Position numbers and translations under genes: made by a program. Positions 19,162 to 28,750 of a stretch of DNA of 64,000 bases are shown here, one piece after another (positions within the stretch are counted from its first letter, which is position 1; each line of letters begins with the position of its first letter). The stretch lies in NCBI RefSeq assembly GCF_050433225.1, contig NZ_JBNPXQ010000005.1, forward strand, positions 62,001 to 126,000. Reading direction: 5' to 3'. Under the pieces are notes generated by a model. The model was not told where the DNA came from. It was given only the letters and a program-made list of their open reading frames with translations, and made no database searches. This stretch comes from Sphingomonas_D zeicaulis. GTDB taxonomy: Bacteria; Pseudomonadota; Alphaproteobacteria; Sphingomonadales; Sphingomonadaceae.

Positions 19162-20774
19162 TTCCGGAAGCTGAGCTTGAGCGCGTAGGGCATGCCGCCG
19201 CTTGTGTCGGCGGGCAAGGTGACCGCGAGCCCCTTCCGCGTCTGTTCCCATTTTACCGCGCCGCTGCCGAGCAGTTCGATGCCGGCGATCGGATGCTCGA
19301 GATAGGGCGTGCCCTGATAGAGCGTCTTGACCAGCACTGCGCCATCCTGCGGCCGTTCGAGCCCGAGCACATAGAGCGTATCGCCCTTGGTGGTGAAGCG
19401 GATGTCCTGCGTGGTGAAGCCCTTGCGTGCGGATTCCTCGACCTGCCCGCCGACGCGGACCTGGCCGGAAAGGGTGGGGCCTTCGCCGAAATATTTGAAC
19501 GGCCGCGTATCGTAGATCGCCTCGCCATTCACCTTCAGCCACGCGCCCATGCCGCGCAGCACCGTCGCGATCTCGTCGGGGATGGTGCCATCCGCTCTGG
19601 GGCCGACGTTGAGCAGCAGATTGCCGTTCTTGCTGACGATGTCGATCAGGTCGGCGGTCAGCGACTTGGGCGTCCGATAAGTGTCGTCCTTGGCATAGCC
19701 CCAGCTGTGCACGCTCACCGATGTGTCCGACTGCCACGGCGTCAGCCGCAGCGCGTCCGTCTTGCCGCGCTCCATGTCGAACAGCGCGCTGCCTTCGGCA
19801 AATTGCGAGCCCTTGTAGGCGATGATACCAGGCGCATTCTTCGCCGCCGAACGATTGTAGTAATAAGCGGCGGTGTCGCGCATCAGCGGCTCGAATTCGG
19901 GCGCCGAGGTCCACCAGTCGAAATAGATCAGCTCGGGGCTGTATTTGTCGATCAGTTCGGAGGTACGCGCCATCCAGTCGTTGAGGAACTGCTTGTTCGG
20001 CGGCATCCAGTTCTGGAGCTGGCCACTGTCTGGCCAGTTGTTCGGCTTCTCGGCGGGCAGGCCAGTCGGCGCGGCCGGGCCGTAAAGGCCGGCAAATTTC
20101 GGATCGTTGACGTCGCTGTCATAGGCGCGGCCGGCATGATACCACCACCAATGTTCGGCGCGGTGCGAGGACAGGCCGAAATGCATCCCCTGCGCACGCG
20201 CCGCCTTCGCGATCTCGCCCACCACGTCGCGCTTCGGCCCCATCTCGGACGCGTCCCAGCGGGTCACGTCGGACGCGTACATCGCGAAGCCGTCGCAATG
20301 CTCGGCCACCGGCACGACGTAGCGCGCGCCGGCTTCATCGAACAGTTTCAGCCAAGCGGCGGGATCGAACTTCTCCGCCTTGAATAGCGGAATGAAATCC
20401 TTGTAGCCGAACTTGGATTGCGGCCCATAGGTCTTCACATGATGCTCATAGGCCTTGTTGCCCGGCACATACATGTTCCGCGAATACCATTCATTGGCAT
20501 AGGCCGGCACTGAATAGGGGCCCCAATGGATGAAGATGCCGAACTTGGCATCGCGAAACCACTCGGGCGTGCGGAAGCCGCGCAACGAGTCCCAGTCCGG
20601 CTTGAACGGTCCTTCGGTCACGCCCTGCTTCACCTTGGCGAGCTGCGCCTCGACCTTGGCGGGCTGATAGTCCATCGGCCATGCCTTCGCCGTGTCCGGG
20701 CTTTGCGCTGAAGCCGGCGCGGCACAGAAGGATGCCAGCGCGAGTGCGGTGGTGGCAGCGAATTTGATCTTCAT
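19158..20774 (-). CDS. GH29 alpha-L-fucosidase
   Basis: A 538-residue protein with a Sec signal (about residues 1-23). GH29 signatures: KFGIFIHWGPYSVPAY near residue 78, AEHCDGFAMY near 157 and the nucleophile D286 in ELIYFDWW. The acid/base is variable in this family and not assigned. A small C-terminal beta domain closes the protein. It should release alpha-L-fucose (or 2-O-methyl fucose) in the periplasm. Starts and stops overlap both neighbours as ATGA (GH42 upstream, GH78 downstream), so the three glycosidases are made as a coupled set. Confidence 0.93.
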   Translation of the reverse strand: MKIKFAATTALALASFCAAPASAQSPDTAKAWPMDYQPAKVEAQLAKVKQGVTEGPFKPDWDSLRGFRTPEWFRDAKFGIFIHWGPYSVPAYANEWYSRNMYVPGNKAYEHHVKTYGPQSKFGYKDFIPLFKAEKFDPAAWLKLFDEAGARYVVPVAEHCDGFAMYASDVTRWDASEMGPKRDVVGEIAKAARAQGMHFGLSSHRAEHWWWYHAGRAYDSDVNDPKFAGLYGPAAPTGLPAEKPNNWPDSGQLQNWMPPNKQFLNDWMARTSELIDKYSPELIYFDWWTSAPEFEPLMRDTAAYYYNRSAAKNAPGIIAYKGSQFAEGSALFDMERGKTDALRLTPWQSDTSVSVHSWGYAKDDTYRTPKSLTADLIDIVSKNGNLLLNVGPRADGTIPDEIATVLRGMGAWLKVNGEAIYDTRPFKYFGEGPTLSGQVRVGGQVEESARKGFTTQDIRFTTKGDTLYVLGLERPQDGAVLVKTLYQGTPYLEHPIAGIELLGSGAVKWEQTRKGLAVTLPADTSGGMPYALKLSFRK

Positions 20775-22852
20775 TTCCTGCTCCTGCGCTGAAGAACGGC
20801 GACGCCCTGCGTGCCGAGCGTCACCGTGCTGACGGTGCCGCCTTCCAAGATGTCGGTCATGGGTTCGGGAAGCGTGACGACGCGGCTTTCGCGCGTGTGA
20901 TTGATGAGGATGGAGATCGCACGGCCCTCGCCCTCGCGCGTCATCAACTCGACGCCCTTCGGCACGGCGAATGCACGCGACACGCCGGCACCGGTCATCG
21001 CCTGGTCGATCAGCGCGCCCATCACCTTGTCGTCGACGAGCGCGCCGACATAGGTGATCCGGCCCTTGCCGACGTTGCGGGAAATGACCGCTGGCTTGCC
21101 GTCCAGCCAGCCATTGGCCTTGCCGTAGCGCAGCACCACCTGCGTGTCGGGCGCGCTGGTCGAGAGATCCTCGGCCCAGATCGTCGCCTCGCCATCGCCC
21201 ACCTTCACGCTTTCATCGAGCGCGTAGAATTGCTCCACACGGCCGCCGAGCAGATCGGTGAGGGGCCCCGGCTGACGTTCGGTATGGAGGCGGTTGAACC
21301 CGTCCTTCATGCCCGATCGAGGCCCCAGGATCAGATGGCCGCCGCCGCGGACATAGGCGGAAAGCCGTGTCGCCATTTCCGGCGTGATGACGTTGAGGCT
21401 GGGTGCCACGATCAGCTTGTAGGGCTCCAGCGGCGCGGCCGCCGCCTCGACGATGTCGACCGCGCCCAGTGCGTCCTTCAACGGCCGGTAATAGTCGAGC
21501 AGCACCTCGATCTGGTCATAGTCGCGATGATGCTTCTGGAAGTCGATCGCCCAGCGACTGGGATAGTCCTGCAGGATCGCGACCGGCGCCACCGGATGGG
21601 TGCCCGCGATCAGCGGGGTCGCCTTGGCCATCTCGCGGCCGATGCGGGCCGCCTCGGCATAGATCGGCAGCGGCTTGCCATCCGGCCCGATCAGCGATCC
21701 GTGCATCGTTTCCTGACCGTTCAGCGCGTTGCGCCATTGCCAGTAGAGGATGCCGTCCGCGCCATGGCCGATCGCCTGCCACGCCATCGCGCGGGTCTCG
21801 CCCGGATAGAGCATGTTGCTGACGCCGGCCCAGTTCACGAAGCCGGGCTGGATTTCCATCACCCAGAAATTCTTGCGCTTCCAGCCGCGCACCAGATCGT
21901 GCGTCGCGCCGTTGCGGTAGGGCTGGAGGTGGCCCGATCCGACATAATTGTCCCAGGAGGCGAAATCGAGATCGCGGTTGATCGCGTAGCGATCGAAGCG
22001 GTTCGCCCAGCCAAGTCCGCCGAGATTGGTGGTGACGAACTGCGATGCCGGCACATGCGCGCGCAGCACATCCGCCTGGTTCTTCTGGAACGACACCCAC
22101 TGGTCGGTGATGAAGCGCTTGAGTTCAAGCATCCAGCCGGGGTTGGCGGGCTTGTCGTTGAACGGCACCTGCGACCAGTCCGAATAGACCTGCGACCAAT
22201 ATTGCGTCGCCCAGGCATCGTTCAGCACGTCGAGCGTGCCATAGCGCTGCTTCAGCCACGCCACCCACGCCGCACGGGCATCGGGATCATAGCTCTCGTC
22301 AGTATATTCATTGCCGATCTGCCAGCCGATGACGTTGGGCTCCCTGCCCAGCGCCTCGGCCATCTTGGTGACGATCCGGCGCGAGAAATCGCGGTAGCGC
22401 GCCGAGGAGATGGAGAATTGCCGGCGGCCGCCGTGGCCCAGCCGCTTGCCGTCCCCGTTGATCAGCAGGATGTCGGGATATCTCTCGCTCATCCACGCGG
22501 GCGGCGTGTCCGTCGGGGTCCCGACGACGACCTTGATGCCATGCTTCGCCGCCGCGCGGGTCGCGCGAACCAGCCAGTCCATGTCATAGGCGCCCTCGGT
22601 CGGCTCCATCCGCGCCCAGGCATACTCCCCGATCCGCACGACATTGGCGCCATGCGCCTTCATCAGCCGCAGATCCTCGTCCCAGCTCGCTTCCGGCCAT
22701 TGCTCGGGATACCAGGCCGAGCCGAGCCAGAGCGCGTCAAACTGCACCTGGCCCTTGGGCGCGACGGTATCGGCCGCGGCCGGCTGCGCGGTGGCGAGCA
22801 GCGCGGCGCCCGTCATCGCGATCGCCAGCAGCGGCGCGCGCAGGATGGCCAT
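20771..22852 (-). CDS. GH42 beta-galactosidase (second copy)
   Basis: The start is taken at the ATG at 22852 (693 residues), where a Sec signal of about 27 residues begins; upstream in-frame sequence lacks a signal. Catalytic residues: acid/base E182 in GWQIGNEYTD and nucleophile E333 in WVMEIQPG. It is clearly paralogous to the GH42 at 7345-9432. The two differ most in the barrel loops around SGHLQPYR and IPDGRPDW, suggesting different galactosides. It follows the Gfo/Idh gene after 50 bp, the widest gap in the operon and a possible internal promoter, and overlaps GH29 as ATGA. Confidence 0.92.
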   Translation of the reverse strand: MAILRAPLLAIAMTGAALLATAQPAAADTVAPKGQVQFDALWLGSAWYPEQWPEASWDEDLRLMKAHGANVVRIGEYAWARMEPTEGAYDMDWLVRATRAAAKHGIKVVVGTPTDTPPAWMSERYPDILLINGDGKRLGHGGRRQFSISSARYRDFSRRIVTKMAEALGREPNVIGWQIGNEYTDESYDPDARAAWVAWLKQRYGTLDVLNDAWATQYWSQVYSDWSQVPFNDKPANPGWMLELKRFITDQWVSFQKNQADVLRAHVPASQFVTTNLGGLGWANRFDRYAINRDLDFASWDNYVGSGHLQPYRNGATHDLVRGWKRKNFWVMEIQPGFVNWAGVSNMLYPGETRAMAWQAIGHGADGILYWQWRNALNGQETMHGSLIGPDGKPLPIYAEAARIGREMAKATPLIAGTHPVAPVAILQDYPSRWAIDFQKHHRDYDQIEVLLDYYRPLKDALGAVDIVEAAAAPLEPYKLIVAPSLNVITPEMATRLSAYVRGGGHLILGPRSGMKDGFNRLHTERQPGPLTDLLGGRVEQFYALDESVKVGDGEATIWAEDLSTSAPDTQVVLRYGKANGWLDGKPAVISRNVGKGRITYVGALVDDKVMGALIDQAMTGAGVSRAFAVPKGVELMTREGEGRAISILINHTRESRVVTLPEPMTDILEGGTVSTVTLGTQGVAVLQRRSRK

Positions 22853-22902
22853 CGCCCTCTTTGCCTTCCCCTCGATCACATCATCCCCTTTTGCATCATC
22901 GT

Positions 22903-23952
22903 CTATTCCACCGGAATCGGAGTCATCGGCTGCGTTGCCGAGCGGTAGGCCGCTTCGACCAGCGCCATCGTCTTCCAGGCATCGTCCACCCGCGTCGCCA
23001 GCACCGCATCCTCGCCGGCGGCGAAGCGCTGGAGATTGGCCATCGGCCCGACGAACGCATCGGGAAACCAGCGGCCCTCCAGCGCCACCTGCGCCCATTC
23101 GCCACCCTTTCGGACCAGCCACAGCTCGTCGGGCTCGCCGGTGGGATAGTCGAGGAGCAGGCCCAGCTTCACCTGCGCGGCGCCCTCGGTTCCTTCCACC
23201 CGGAACGAGGCATCCTGAAAGCGCCGGCCGAAATCATGATGATGGTTGATCGAGAGCGTCGCGCGCAGCACCTCGCCATAGTCGAGCAGCGCGGTGGTGC
23301 GGGTATCCGCCAGCGCGCTCGCCGGGTGGCCGAAGCTGCGCGCGAACACGCCGCGCGGATCGCCGGCCAAGGCGCGGATCGTATCGAGATAATGGATGGA
23401 GTGGGATACGATCTCGACGCGTGGGTTGGTCGCGAGATGCGGGAACAGGTGCCACGGCGTGACGAGGTTGAGATGCACCTCGATCTCGACCAGATCCCCC
23501 AACAGGCCGCGGTGGATCGCGTCGGCGAGCGCGAGCATCATCGGCGAATAACGGAGTTGGAAGTTCACCGAGGCGATGAGACGCCGTTCGTGGCAGAGCG
23601 TACGTATCTCCCGCGCGGCCTCGAGGTCGAGCCCCATCGGCTTCTGCAGCAACACCGTCGCGCCTTCGGGCAGCGCGCGCAATATGTCGGCATGGACCGC
23701 GGCGGGGGCGGCAACGTCGAACACCGCATCTGCCGCCGCGGCGTCGGCCAGGGTCGGGTATACTGTAGCGATGCCCCATTCCGCTGCCAGCGCGCGAGCA
23801 CGATCCTGATCCACATCGTAGAGGCCGGCGACGGTAAAGCCCGCCTTGCGATAGGCCGGCAGATGCGCATCCTTCACGATGCCGCCGGTGCCGAGGATGG
23901 CGATCGGGCGCGGCCTGGCGGGCAGCGGCCAATGCTGTCGCAACTCGCTCAT
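22903..23952 (-). CDS. Gfo/Idh/MocA family oxidoreductase, candidate sugar (apiose?) dehydrogenase
   Basis: A 349-residue cytoplasmic protein with an N-terminal Rossmann fold (ILGTGGIVKDAH, dinucleotide loop near residue 20) and the family lysine K104 in LLQKPMG, where most relatives have EKP. The histidines in SHSIHYLDT near residue 190 lie where the active-site His is expected. It oxidises or epimerises a free sugar or polyol with NAD(P). D-apiose dehydrogenase ApsD belongs to this family, and a GH140 apiosidase, a ribose-type ABC importer and OiaK/OiaX-like genes lie nearby, so apiose is a reasonable guess but not shown by sequence. The start overlaps the preceding gene's stop (ATGA). Confidence 0.78.
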   Translation of the reverse strand: MSELRQHWPLPARPRPIAILGTGGIVKDAHLPAYRKAGFTVAGLYDVDQDRARALAAEWGIATVYPTLADAAAADAVFDVAAPAAVHADILRALPEGATVLLQKPMGLDLEAAREIRTLCHERRLIASVNFQLRYSPMMLALADAIHRGLLGDLVEIEVHLNLVTPWHLFPHLATNPRVEIVSHSIHYLDTIRALAGDPRGVFARSFGHPASALADTRTTALLDYGEVLRATLSINHHHDFGRRFQDASFRVEGTEGAAQVKLGLLLDYPTGEPDELWLVRKGGEWAQVALEGRWFPDAFVGPMANLQRFAAGEDAVLATRVDDAWKTMALVEAAYRSATQPMTPIPVE

Positions 23953-25139
23953 CCCAGCGCCTCCGCACGGCGCTGCGCCTCGGCGAGCAGATCGGCGGTC
24001 GTGCGATCGGTGGTGACGGCGGCAGTCATCAGATCGTCGACGACGTGCGAGATTTCGGCGAGCTGCGGGGTCAGCGGCAATTCACGGGCATGGTCGTGCA
24101 GCCAGTCGAGCCGGTGATAATAGGGGATCTGCGCGTTGATCTCCGCATCTGCCCAGGTCGAACGGCGCACGCCGATCGCGCCTTCCTGCGTGGTGATGCG
24201 ATCCATCGGCGCGGTGGCGCAGTGGCGCAGAAAATCCCAGGCGAGCGCCTTGCGCGTCGAGCCCGCGCCGATCGCCAGCACCCAGAACACGTTGAGCGAC
24301 ACGCTGGCGCCGCCTTCTCCCGCCGGCAACGGCGCCACATCAATCAGCCCGCGCACCCGGCTCGACGGATCGCTGTCCGCGAAGGCGGCGAAGCCGAACC
24401 AGTTGGCCATCAACGCCACCTTGCCCTCGGCGAACAGCAATCCCGATTTCACGCTGTCCAATGTCCGCGCATCCGGCGCCATCGCGCTGGCATCACCTGC
24501 GAGCAGGCGGAGGAAATCGAGCGCATCATGCGCCTGGGGGGAACGGAACGCGGGGCGGCCTTCACCATCGAAGGGCTCGCCGCCGCGTGACCAGATATGG
24601 ATGCAGAAGTCGTAGAAGCTGTTGTGGCCGTCAGGGAACAGCGCGAGCACCGTGCCGAAGCGCTCTTCCTGCGGCGCGTGGAGCGCGCGGGCGGCCGCGT
24701 GGAATTCCACCCAGGTCCTGGGCACGGCGATGCCCGCCGCGTCCAGCAGGTCGCGGCGATAGATCAGGCATTCGGGGCCGTCATGATAGGGCATGCCCCA
24801 GAAGCCCCCGGCGAAGCGCTGCATCGTCGTGAGCGACGGGCTCCACCCATCCGGGAAATCGGCAATGGGCGCGCGGGCGAGGTGGGGCGCAAGATCTTCG
24901 AGCAGCCCCGCACCCTGCGCTTCTGCCAGCCAGTCGGTCGCCATGAAGGCGATGTCCCAGTCGCCATTGGCGAGGCCACGATCGCCGATCAGCGTCTGGT
25001 GGAGCGGGTTGAGATCCATCATCTCCGTCACGAGGCTCGCGTCGGTGCCGGTGGTCGCGACGAAATCGGCGAACTGGCGATGGATGGCGCGCTCGAACGG
25101 ATCGAAGCGGCGGACGGCGATGCGCAACGTTTCGGTCAC
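23949..25139 (-). CDS. Leaderless family-1 solute-binding-fold protein (SBP-like A)
   Basis: The GTG at 25139 overlaps the permease stop (GTGA) and gives 396 residues. The fold reads as an extracellular solute-binding protein family 1 (maltose/glycerol-3-phosphate type): DWDIAFMATDW near residue 60, GMPYHDGPECLIYRRDLLDAAGI near 115 and a FAEGKVALMANW helix near 240. However, the N-terminus TETLRIAVRRFDPFERA is the first beta-strand itself, so there is no signal peptide or lipobox. No MalF/MalG-type permease is in the window; the neighbouring ABC system has its own RbsB-type protein. It may therefore act in the cytoplasm as a binding or enzymatic protein. A similar oddity starts at 30469. Function unknown. 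Confidence 0.75.
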   Translation of the reverse strand: MTETLRIAVRRFDPFERAIHRQFADFVATTGTDASLVTEMMDLNPLHQTLIGDRGLANGDWDIAFMATDWLAEAQGAGLLEDLAPHLARAPIADFPDGWSPSLTTMQRFAGGFWGMPYHDGPECLIYRRDLLDAAGIAVPRTWVEFHAAARALHAPQEERFGTVLALFPDGHNSFYDFCIHIWSRGGEPFDGEGRPAFRSPQAHDALDFLRLLAGDASAMAPDARTLDSVKSGLLFAEGKVALMANWFGFAAFADSDPSSRVRGLIDVAPLPAGEGGASVSLNVFWVLAIGAGSTRKALAWDFLRHCATAPMDRITTQEGAIGVRRSTWADAEINAQIPYYHRLDWLHDHARELPLTPQLAEISHVVDDLMTAAVTTDRTTADLLAEAQRRAEALG

Positions 25140-26278
25140 GCGGCGGCCTCCCGAGGAGCAGCGGCGGGGGCGGGCATGGGTTTCCTGCGGCGGCGATCGG
25201 CGCCCACCGTGTAGATCGCGGCTGCTGCGACGACGACGATGCCCTCGATCAGCCCCTGATAACTCGCGCCGAGGTTGAGGATGTTGAAGCCGTTGGTCAG
25301 CGTGAACAGCAGCAGCGCGCCGACGACCGTTTTCACTACACTGCCCGCACCGCCGAACAGGGACGTGCCGCCGAGGATGGCGGCGGCGATCACGGTGAGT
25401 TCGGCGCCCTGAAGCGCGGTGGGGTTGATCGCGCCCAGCCGGCTGGCGAACAGGATGCCGGCAAAACCGGCAGCCACGCTGGACAGCACGAAGGCGCCCA
25501 GCCGATAGGCGTGGACGTTGATGCCCGAAAGCCGCGCCGCTTCCGCATTGCCGCCGACCGCATAGAGCCGCCGCCCGACGATGGTGAAGCGCAGCACGAA
25601 CCACATCGCCAATGTGAACAGCGCGAGATAGATGACCGGCGCTGCCACGTCGAAGCCGGGCCCCATCAGCAGCATCGCCGCGCTGACCAGCCCGCCGCCC
25701 ACCGCCATCACCGGTCGCCGGCGGACGATGCCGAAGCCGAGCAGCGCGAGGCCAAGCGCGATCAGCGGCCAGAACAAGGGCACGCGGCTGCTTTCGAAGG
25801 CCAGCATCTGCGCCAGCGCCGCGGGCTGTTCGACCATCAGCGAGCGCCCGTCGGTGAGGATCAGGACGAGCCCACGCACCGCGGTCAGCGTGCCCAAGGT
25901 GACGATGAAGGCGTTGATGCCGACGAACTGGACGATCGCGCCGTTGAGCAGCCCGATCGCGGCGGCAGTGCACAGCGCGGCGCCGGCGGCGGGGACGAAG
26001 CCGATCTGGCCGGCGAGGCCGATCAGCACTGTGGCGGCCAGTGCCGCGACCGACGCCACCGAAAGATCGAAGGCGCCGGTGATCAGCATCACCGTCATCG
26101 CCACGCCCATGATGCCGACCAGCGAGGCCTGGTAGGCGATGTTGCCGAGGTTCTGGCCGGACAGATAGGGCGGCAGCCCGCGCGAAGCCGCCAGCGCGGC
26201 GAGCACGGCAAGCAGCAGCAGGAAGGCATAGAAAACGCCCGCCTCGCGCAGGCTGAATGCGTGTCGCCAGTCGGTCAT
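25136..26278 (-). CDS. Sugar ABC transporter permease (RbsC type)
   Basis: A 380-residue membrane protein with 8-10 hydrophobic segments. Family landmarks: VMLITGAFDLSVASVAAL near residue 65 and GAFVLSSVAAGFAGIL near 255, then GGTSLFGGAGSVVKT, all typical of the BPD_transp_2 permeases of ribose, xylose and related pentose systems. It forms the channel with the ATPase encoded just upstream (start overlaps its stop, ATGA) and receives substrate from the RbsB-type protein at 27747-28748. The C-terminus carries an Arg/Lys-rich tail. Confidence 0.92.
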   Translation of the reverse strand: MTDWRHAFSLREAGVFYAFLLLLAVLAALAASRGLPPYLSGQNLGNIAYQASLVGIMGVAMTVMLITGAFDLSVASVAALAATVLIGLAGQIGFVPAAGAALCTAAAIGLLNGAIVQFVGINAFIVTLGTLTAVRGLVLILTDGRSLMVEQPAALAQMLAFESSRVPLFWPLIALGLALLGFGIVRRRPVMAVGGGLVSAAMLLMGPGFDVAAPVIYLALFTLAMWFVLRFTIVGRRLYAVGGNAEAARLSGINVHAYRLGAFVLSSVAAGFAGILFASRLGAINPTALQGAELTVIAAAILGGTSLFGGAGSVVKTVVGALLLFTLTNGFNILNLGASYQGLIEGIVVVAAAAIYTVGADRRRRKPMPAPAAAPREAAA

Positions 26279-27753
26279 GCAGCTTCCTCGATCGGCGCGC
26301 GTCCGCCACCGGCCAAAATGATGAGATCGCTTTCGCTGGTCGTCTCAGGATTGACCTCGGCCACGTCGCGTCCATCGCGCAGCACGAGGATCCGGTCGCA
26401 GACCGCAAGCAGTTCGGAGAATTCGGAGGATATGAGGATCACCGGCAGGCCCTGATCGGCGAGTTCGCCGATCAGCCGAAGGATGTCGGTGCGCGCGCCG
26501 ATGTCGATGCCGGCGGTCGGCTCGTCGAGCAGCAGCACGCGGGTTTCGGGACGCAGCCATTTGGCGATCACCACCTTCTGGGCGTTGCCGCCGGAAAGTT
26601 CGCTCGGCAGCGCATCGGGGCCCGGCGCCTTGATCGCCAGCCGGATAATCGCCGCGCGCGCCGCCTCATGCTCGCTGTCTGCATCGAACAGCAGGCGCGG
26701 GGCGTGCGGCAGCGCGATATTCTCGGCGAGGGTGAGGCTGGGCGCATAGCCCTGCGCGGCACGGTCCTCCGGCACCAGCGCGATGCCGGCCGCCACCGCC
26801 TCGTCGGTCCAGCGGCCGACCGGCCGGCCGTCGAGCAGCACCGTGCCTGTTGCCTGCGGGTTGGCGCCGAAGATCGCGTGCAGCAATTCGCTGCGCCCCG
26901 ACCCCAGCACGCCGGCGACGCCGAGGATCTCGCCCGCCTTGAGGTCGAACCCCAGCGGCGCGAGCTTGCCCGGCGAAGCGAGGTCACGCACCGAGAGCAC
27001 CACCTCTCCCGGCGGGTGCGGACGCCGCCGGCGCTCGAGCGCGGCAACGGCACGGCCGGCGATGGCGGCGGCGATGCGCGCCTCGTCCAGATCCCTGGTT
27101 TCGGCGTGGAGCACCGCGCGGCCGTCACGCAGCACCGTCACCTCGTCGGTCAGTGCGACGATCTCGTCGATGAAGTGGGAGACGAACAGCACCGCCTTGC
27201 CGCGCCGCGCCAGATCCCGGATCACCTCATAGACCCGCCCGCGCTCGTTGCCGGCGAGCGAGGCGGTCGGCTCGTCCATCACCACCACATCGGCGCCCGA
27301 GGCCAGCGCCTGGGTGATCGCGACCATCTGCCGCGCGCCAATCGGCAGGTCGGCGACCAGCGCATCGAGCGGGAAAGGATGACCGAGCGACGCCACGAGA
27401 TCGGCGATGCGCGCACGATGCGCGTGGCGCCACCAGCCGCCCTCGTCGAGCAGGATATTCTCGATCGCACTCAACGTCGGCACCAGCGGTACATGCTGAT
27501 AAATCGTCGCGACCCCGGCCGCCTTGGCATCGCGCGGGCGGGTCCATACGGCGGGTAGGCCGTCACGCAGGATCCGCCCGCCGCTGGGTGGCAGCGCACC
27601 GGCGAGGATCTTGATCAAGGTCGATTTGCCCGCGCCATTCGCGCCGAGCAGGCCGTGGACGCGGCCCGGCCGCAGCACCAGATCGACGCCGCGCAGCGCG
27701 ACGGTGCCGTTCGGATAGACCTTCTCGACGGCCTCGAGGATCAGCGTCACCAT
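26275..27753 (-). CDS. Sugar ABC transporter ATPase with two ABC domains (RbsA type)
   Basis: A 492-residue tandem ATPase. First domain: Walker A GANGAGKST near residue 38, signature replaced by LPIGARQ, Walker B VVVMDEPTA. Second domain: degenerate Walker A GVLGSGRS, normal LSGGNAQ and Walker B VLLLDEPTAGID. This asymmetry (one altered signature, one altered P-loop) is the usual RbsA/MglA/XylG layout, so only one composite site is fully catalytic. I start at the ATG at 27753; the adjacent GTG at 27750 forms GTGA with the upstream stop and is an alternative. It energises import by the permease at 25136-26278. Confidence 0.92.
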   Translation of the reverse strand: MVTLILEAVEKVYPNGTVALRGVDLVLRPGRVHGLLGANGAGKSTLIKILAGALPPSGGRILRDGLPAVWTRPRDAKAAGVATIYQHVPLVPTLSAIENILLDEGGWWRHAHRARIADLVASLGHPFPLDALVADLPIGARQMVAITQALASGADVVVMDEPTASLAGNERGRVYEVIRDLARRGKAVLFVSHFIDEIVALTDEVTVLRDGRAVLHAETRDLDEARIAAAIAGRAVAALERRRRPHPPGEVVLSVRDLASPGKLAPLGFDLKAGEILGVAGVLGSGRSELLHAIFGANPQATGTVLLDGRPVGRWTDEAVAAGIALVPEDRAAQGYAPSLTLAENIALPHAPRLLFDADSEHEAARAAIIRLAIKAPGPDALPSELSGGNAQKVVIAKWLRPETRVLLLDEPTAGIDIGARTDILRLIGELADQGLPVILISSEFSELLAVCDRILVLRDGRDVAEVNPETTSESDLIILAGGGRAPIEEAA

Positions 27754-28748
27754 TGGCCGACACACGCGTCGACATTGGCGCGGGTCACCGCGGGGATCGG
27801 GTAAGTGCGGAAACGCGCGCCGTCGCTACCGCCGTCCAGCGCCTCGAAAGCGAGCGCGCCCAGCGCCTCGGGCTTGAAGCAGACGGTGCCGTCGACCGCG
27901 CCGGCCTTGATCGAGGCGACCGCGAGCTTCGATCCGCCGACGCCGATCAGCCGCGCCTGCGACGCGGCGGCGCGCACCGCACGCGCGCAGCCGATCACCA
28001 TGTCGTCCGCCTCGTTGAAGAACAGATCGATATCGGGATGCGCGGCGAGGATGTTCTGGCAGGCGGTCTCGCCGCCCTGTGGCGTCCAGTTGCCGGGCTG
28101 CGAAGCAATGATCGCATAGCGGACGCCTGCCGCGTCGAGGCCTTCGCGAAAGCCGCGCGCGCGCTGCTCCACCTCGGGAAAGCCCGCCGCGCCCTCGATG
28201 ACCGCGATACGCGCGGTGCGGCCCGGCGGGAGCAGCTTCCCGGCGAGCGTACCGGCGACCCGGCCGGCGGTCACCTCATCCTGCGATGCGAGCGCGACGA
28301 GGCCGGGATAGACATCCGTCACCGCGCGCGTGCGCGGATCGCCGACCAGCGCCGCGACCGCCGCCACCGGCACGCCGGCGCGGCGCGCACGACCGACCCA
28401 GCCTTGTGCCACTACCGAATCGAGCGGCATGATCGCGATGCCGTTCACCCGCTGGGCAACGAGATCGTCGATGTCATTGGCCTGTTTCTGGACATTGCCT
28501 TGCGCGTCGAGGATCAGGGCGACCGCGCCAGCCTTGGCGGCGGCATCACTGAACCCCTTGGCGATCGCCGCGGCGAACGGATAGCTCAGCCCCACCGTCG
28601 AGAGCCCGTAGCGCGGCGCGCCGGGCGATGGCGCGGCGGGCCCCGCCACCGCCATGTCCATCCGCCCCAGTCGCACGCCGACCAGCGAGGCGATCGCGAC
28701 CGCGATCACCAGCGCCGCGAAGGCGAGGGGCAGGGGACGCCAGCGCAT
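27747..28748 (-). CDS. Periplasmic sugar-binding protein (RbsB type, Peripla_BP_4)
   Basis: A 333-residue protein with a short positively charged start and one hydrophobic segment (about residues 8-26) acting as signal peptide or membrane anchor. Type I periplasmic binding fold: RYGLSTVGLSYPFAAAIAKGF, then NDIDDLVAQRVNGIAIMPLDS and LFFNEADDMVIGCARAV, where D-rich loops bind the sugar. It supplies the RbsC/RbsA importer. In characterised apiose systems this SBP family binds D-apiose, so apiose, xylose or arabinose are candidates. The RbsA gene overlaps its 3' end. Confidence 0.88.
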   Translation of the reverse strand: MRWRPLPLAFAALVIAVAIASLVGVRLGRMDMAVAGPAAPSPGAPRYGLSTVGLSYPFAAAIAKGFSDAAAKAGAVALILDAQGNVQKQANDIDDLVAQRVNGIAIMPLDSVVAQGWVGRARRAGVPVAAVAALVGDPRTRAVTDVYPGLVALASQDEVTAGRVAGTLAGKLLPPGRTARIAVIEGAAGFPEVEQRARGFREGLDAAGVRYAIIASQPGNWTPQGGETACQNILAAHPDIDLFFNEADDMVIGCARAVRAAASQARLIGVGGSKLAVASIKAGAVDGTVCFKPEALGALAFEALDGGSDGARFRTYPIPAVTRANVDACVGQW

Positions 28749-28750
28749 CG

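Noticed and set aside
15952..19914. GH78 read as a 1320-residue protein
   Set aside because: The first 250 codons only mirror GH29 in another frame. The ATG at 19161 with a Tat signal and an ATGA overlap is the real start.
20897..22948. 683-codon plus-strand frame opposite GH42
   Set aside because: It is an antisense shadow of a GH42 with both catalytic Glu contexts intact; the product is His/Arg-rich without domains.
23949..28748. Leaderless SBP-like A as the binding protein of the adjacent ABC importer
   Set aside because: RbsC/RbsA-type importers use Peripla_BP_4 proteins, and one with a signal peptide is encoded at 27747-28748. SBP-like A is of another fold family and not exported.
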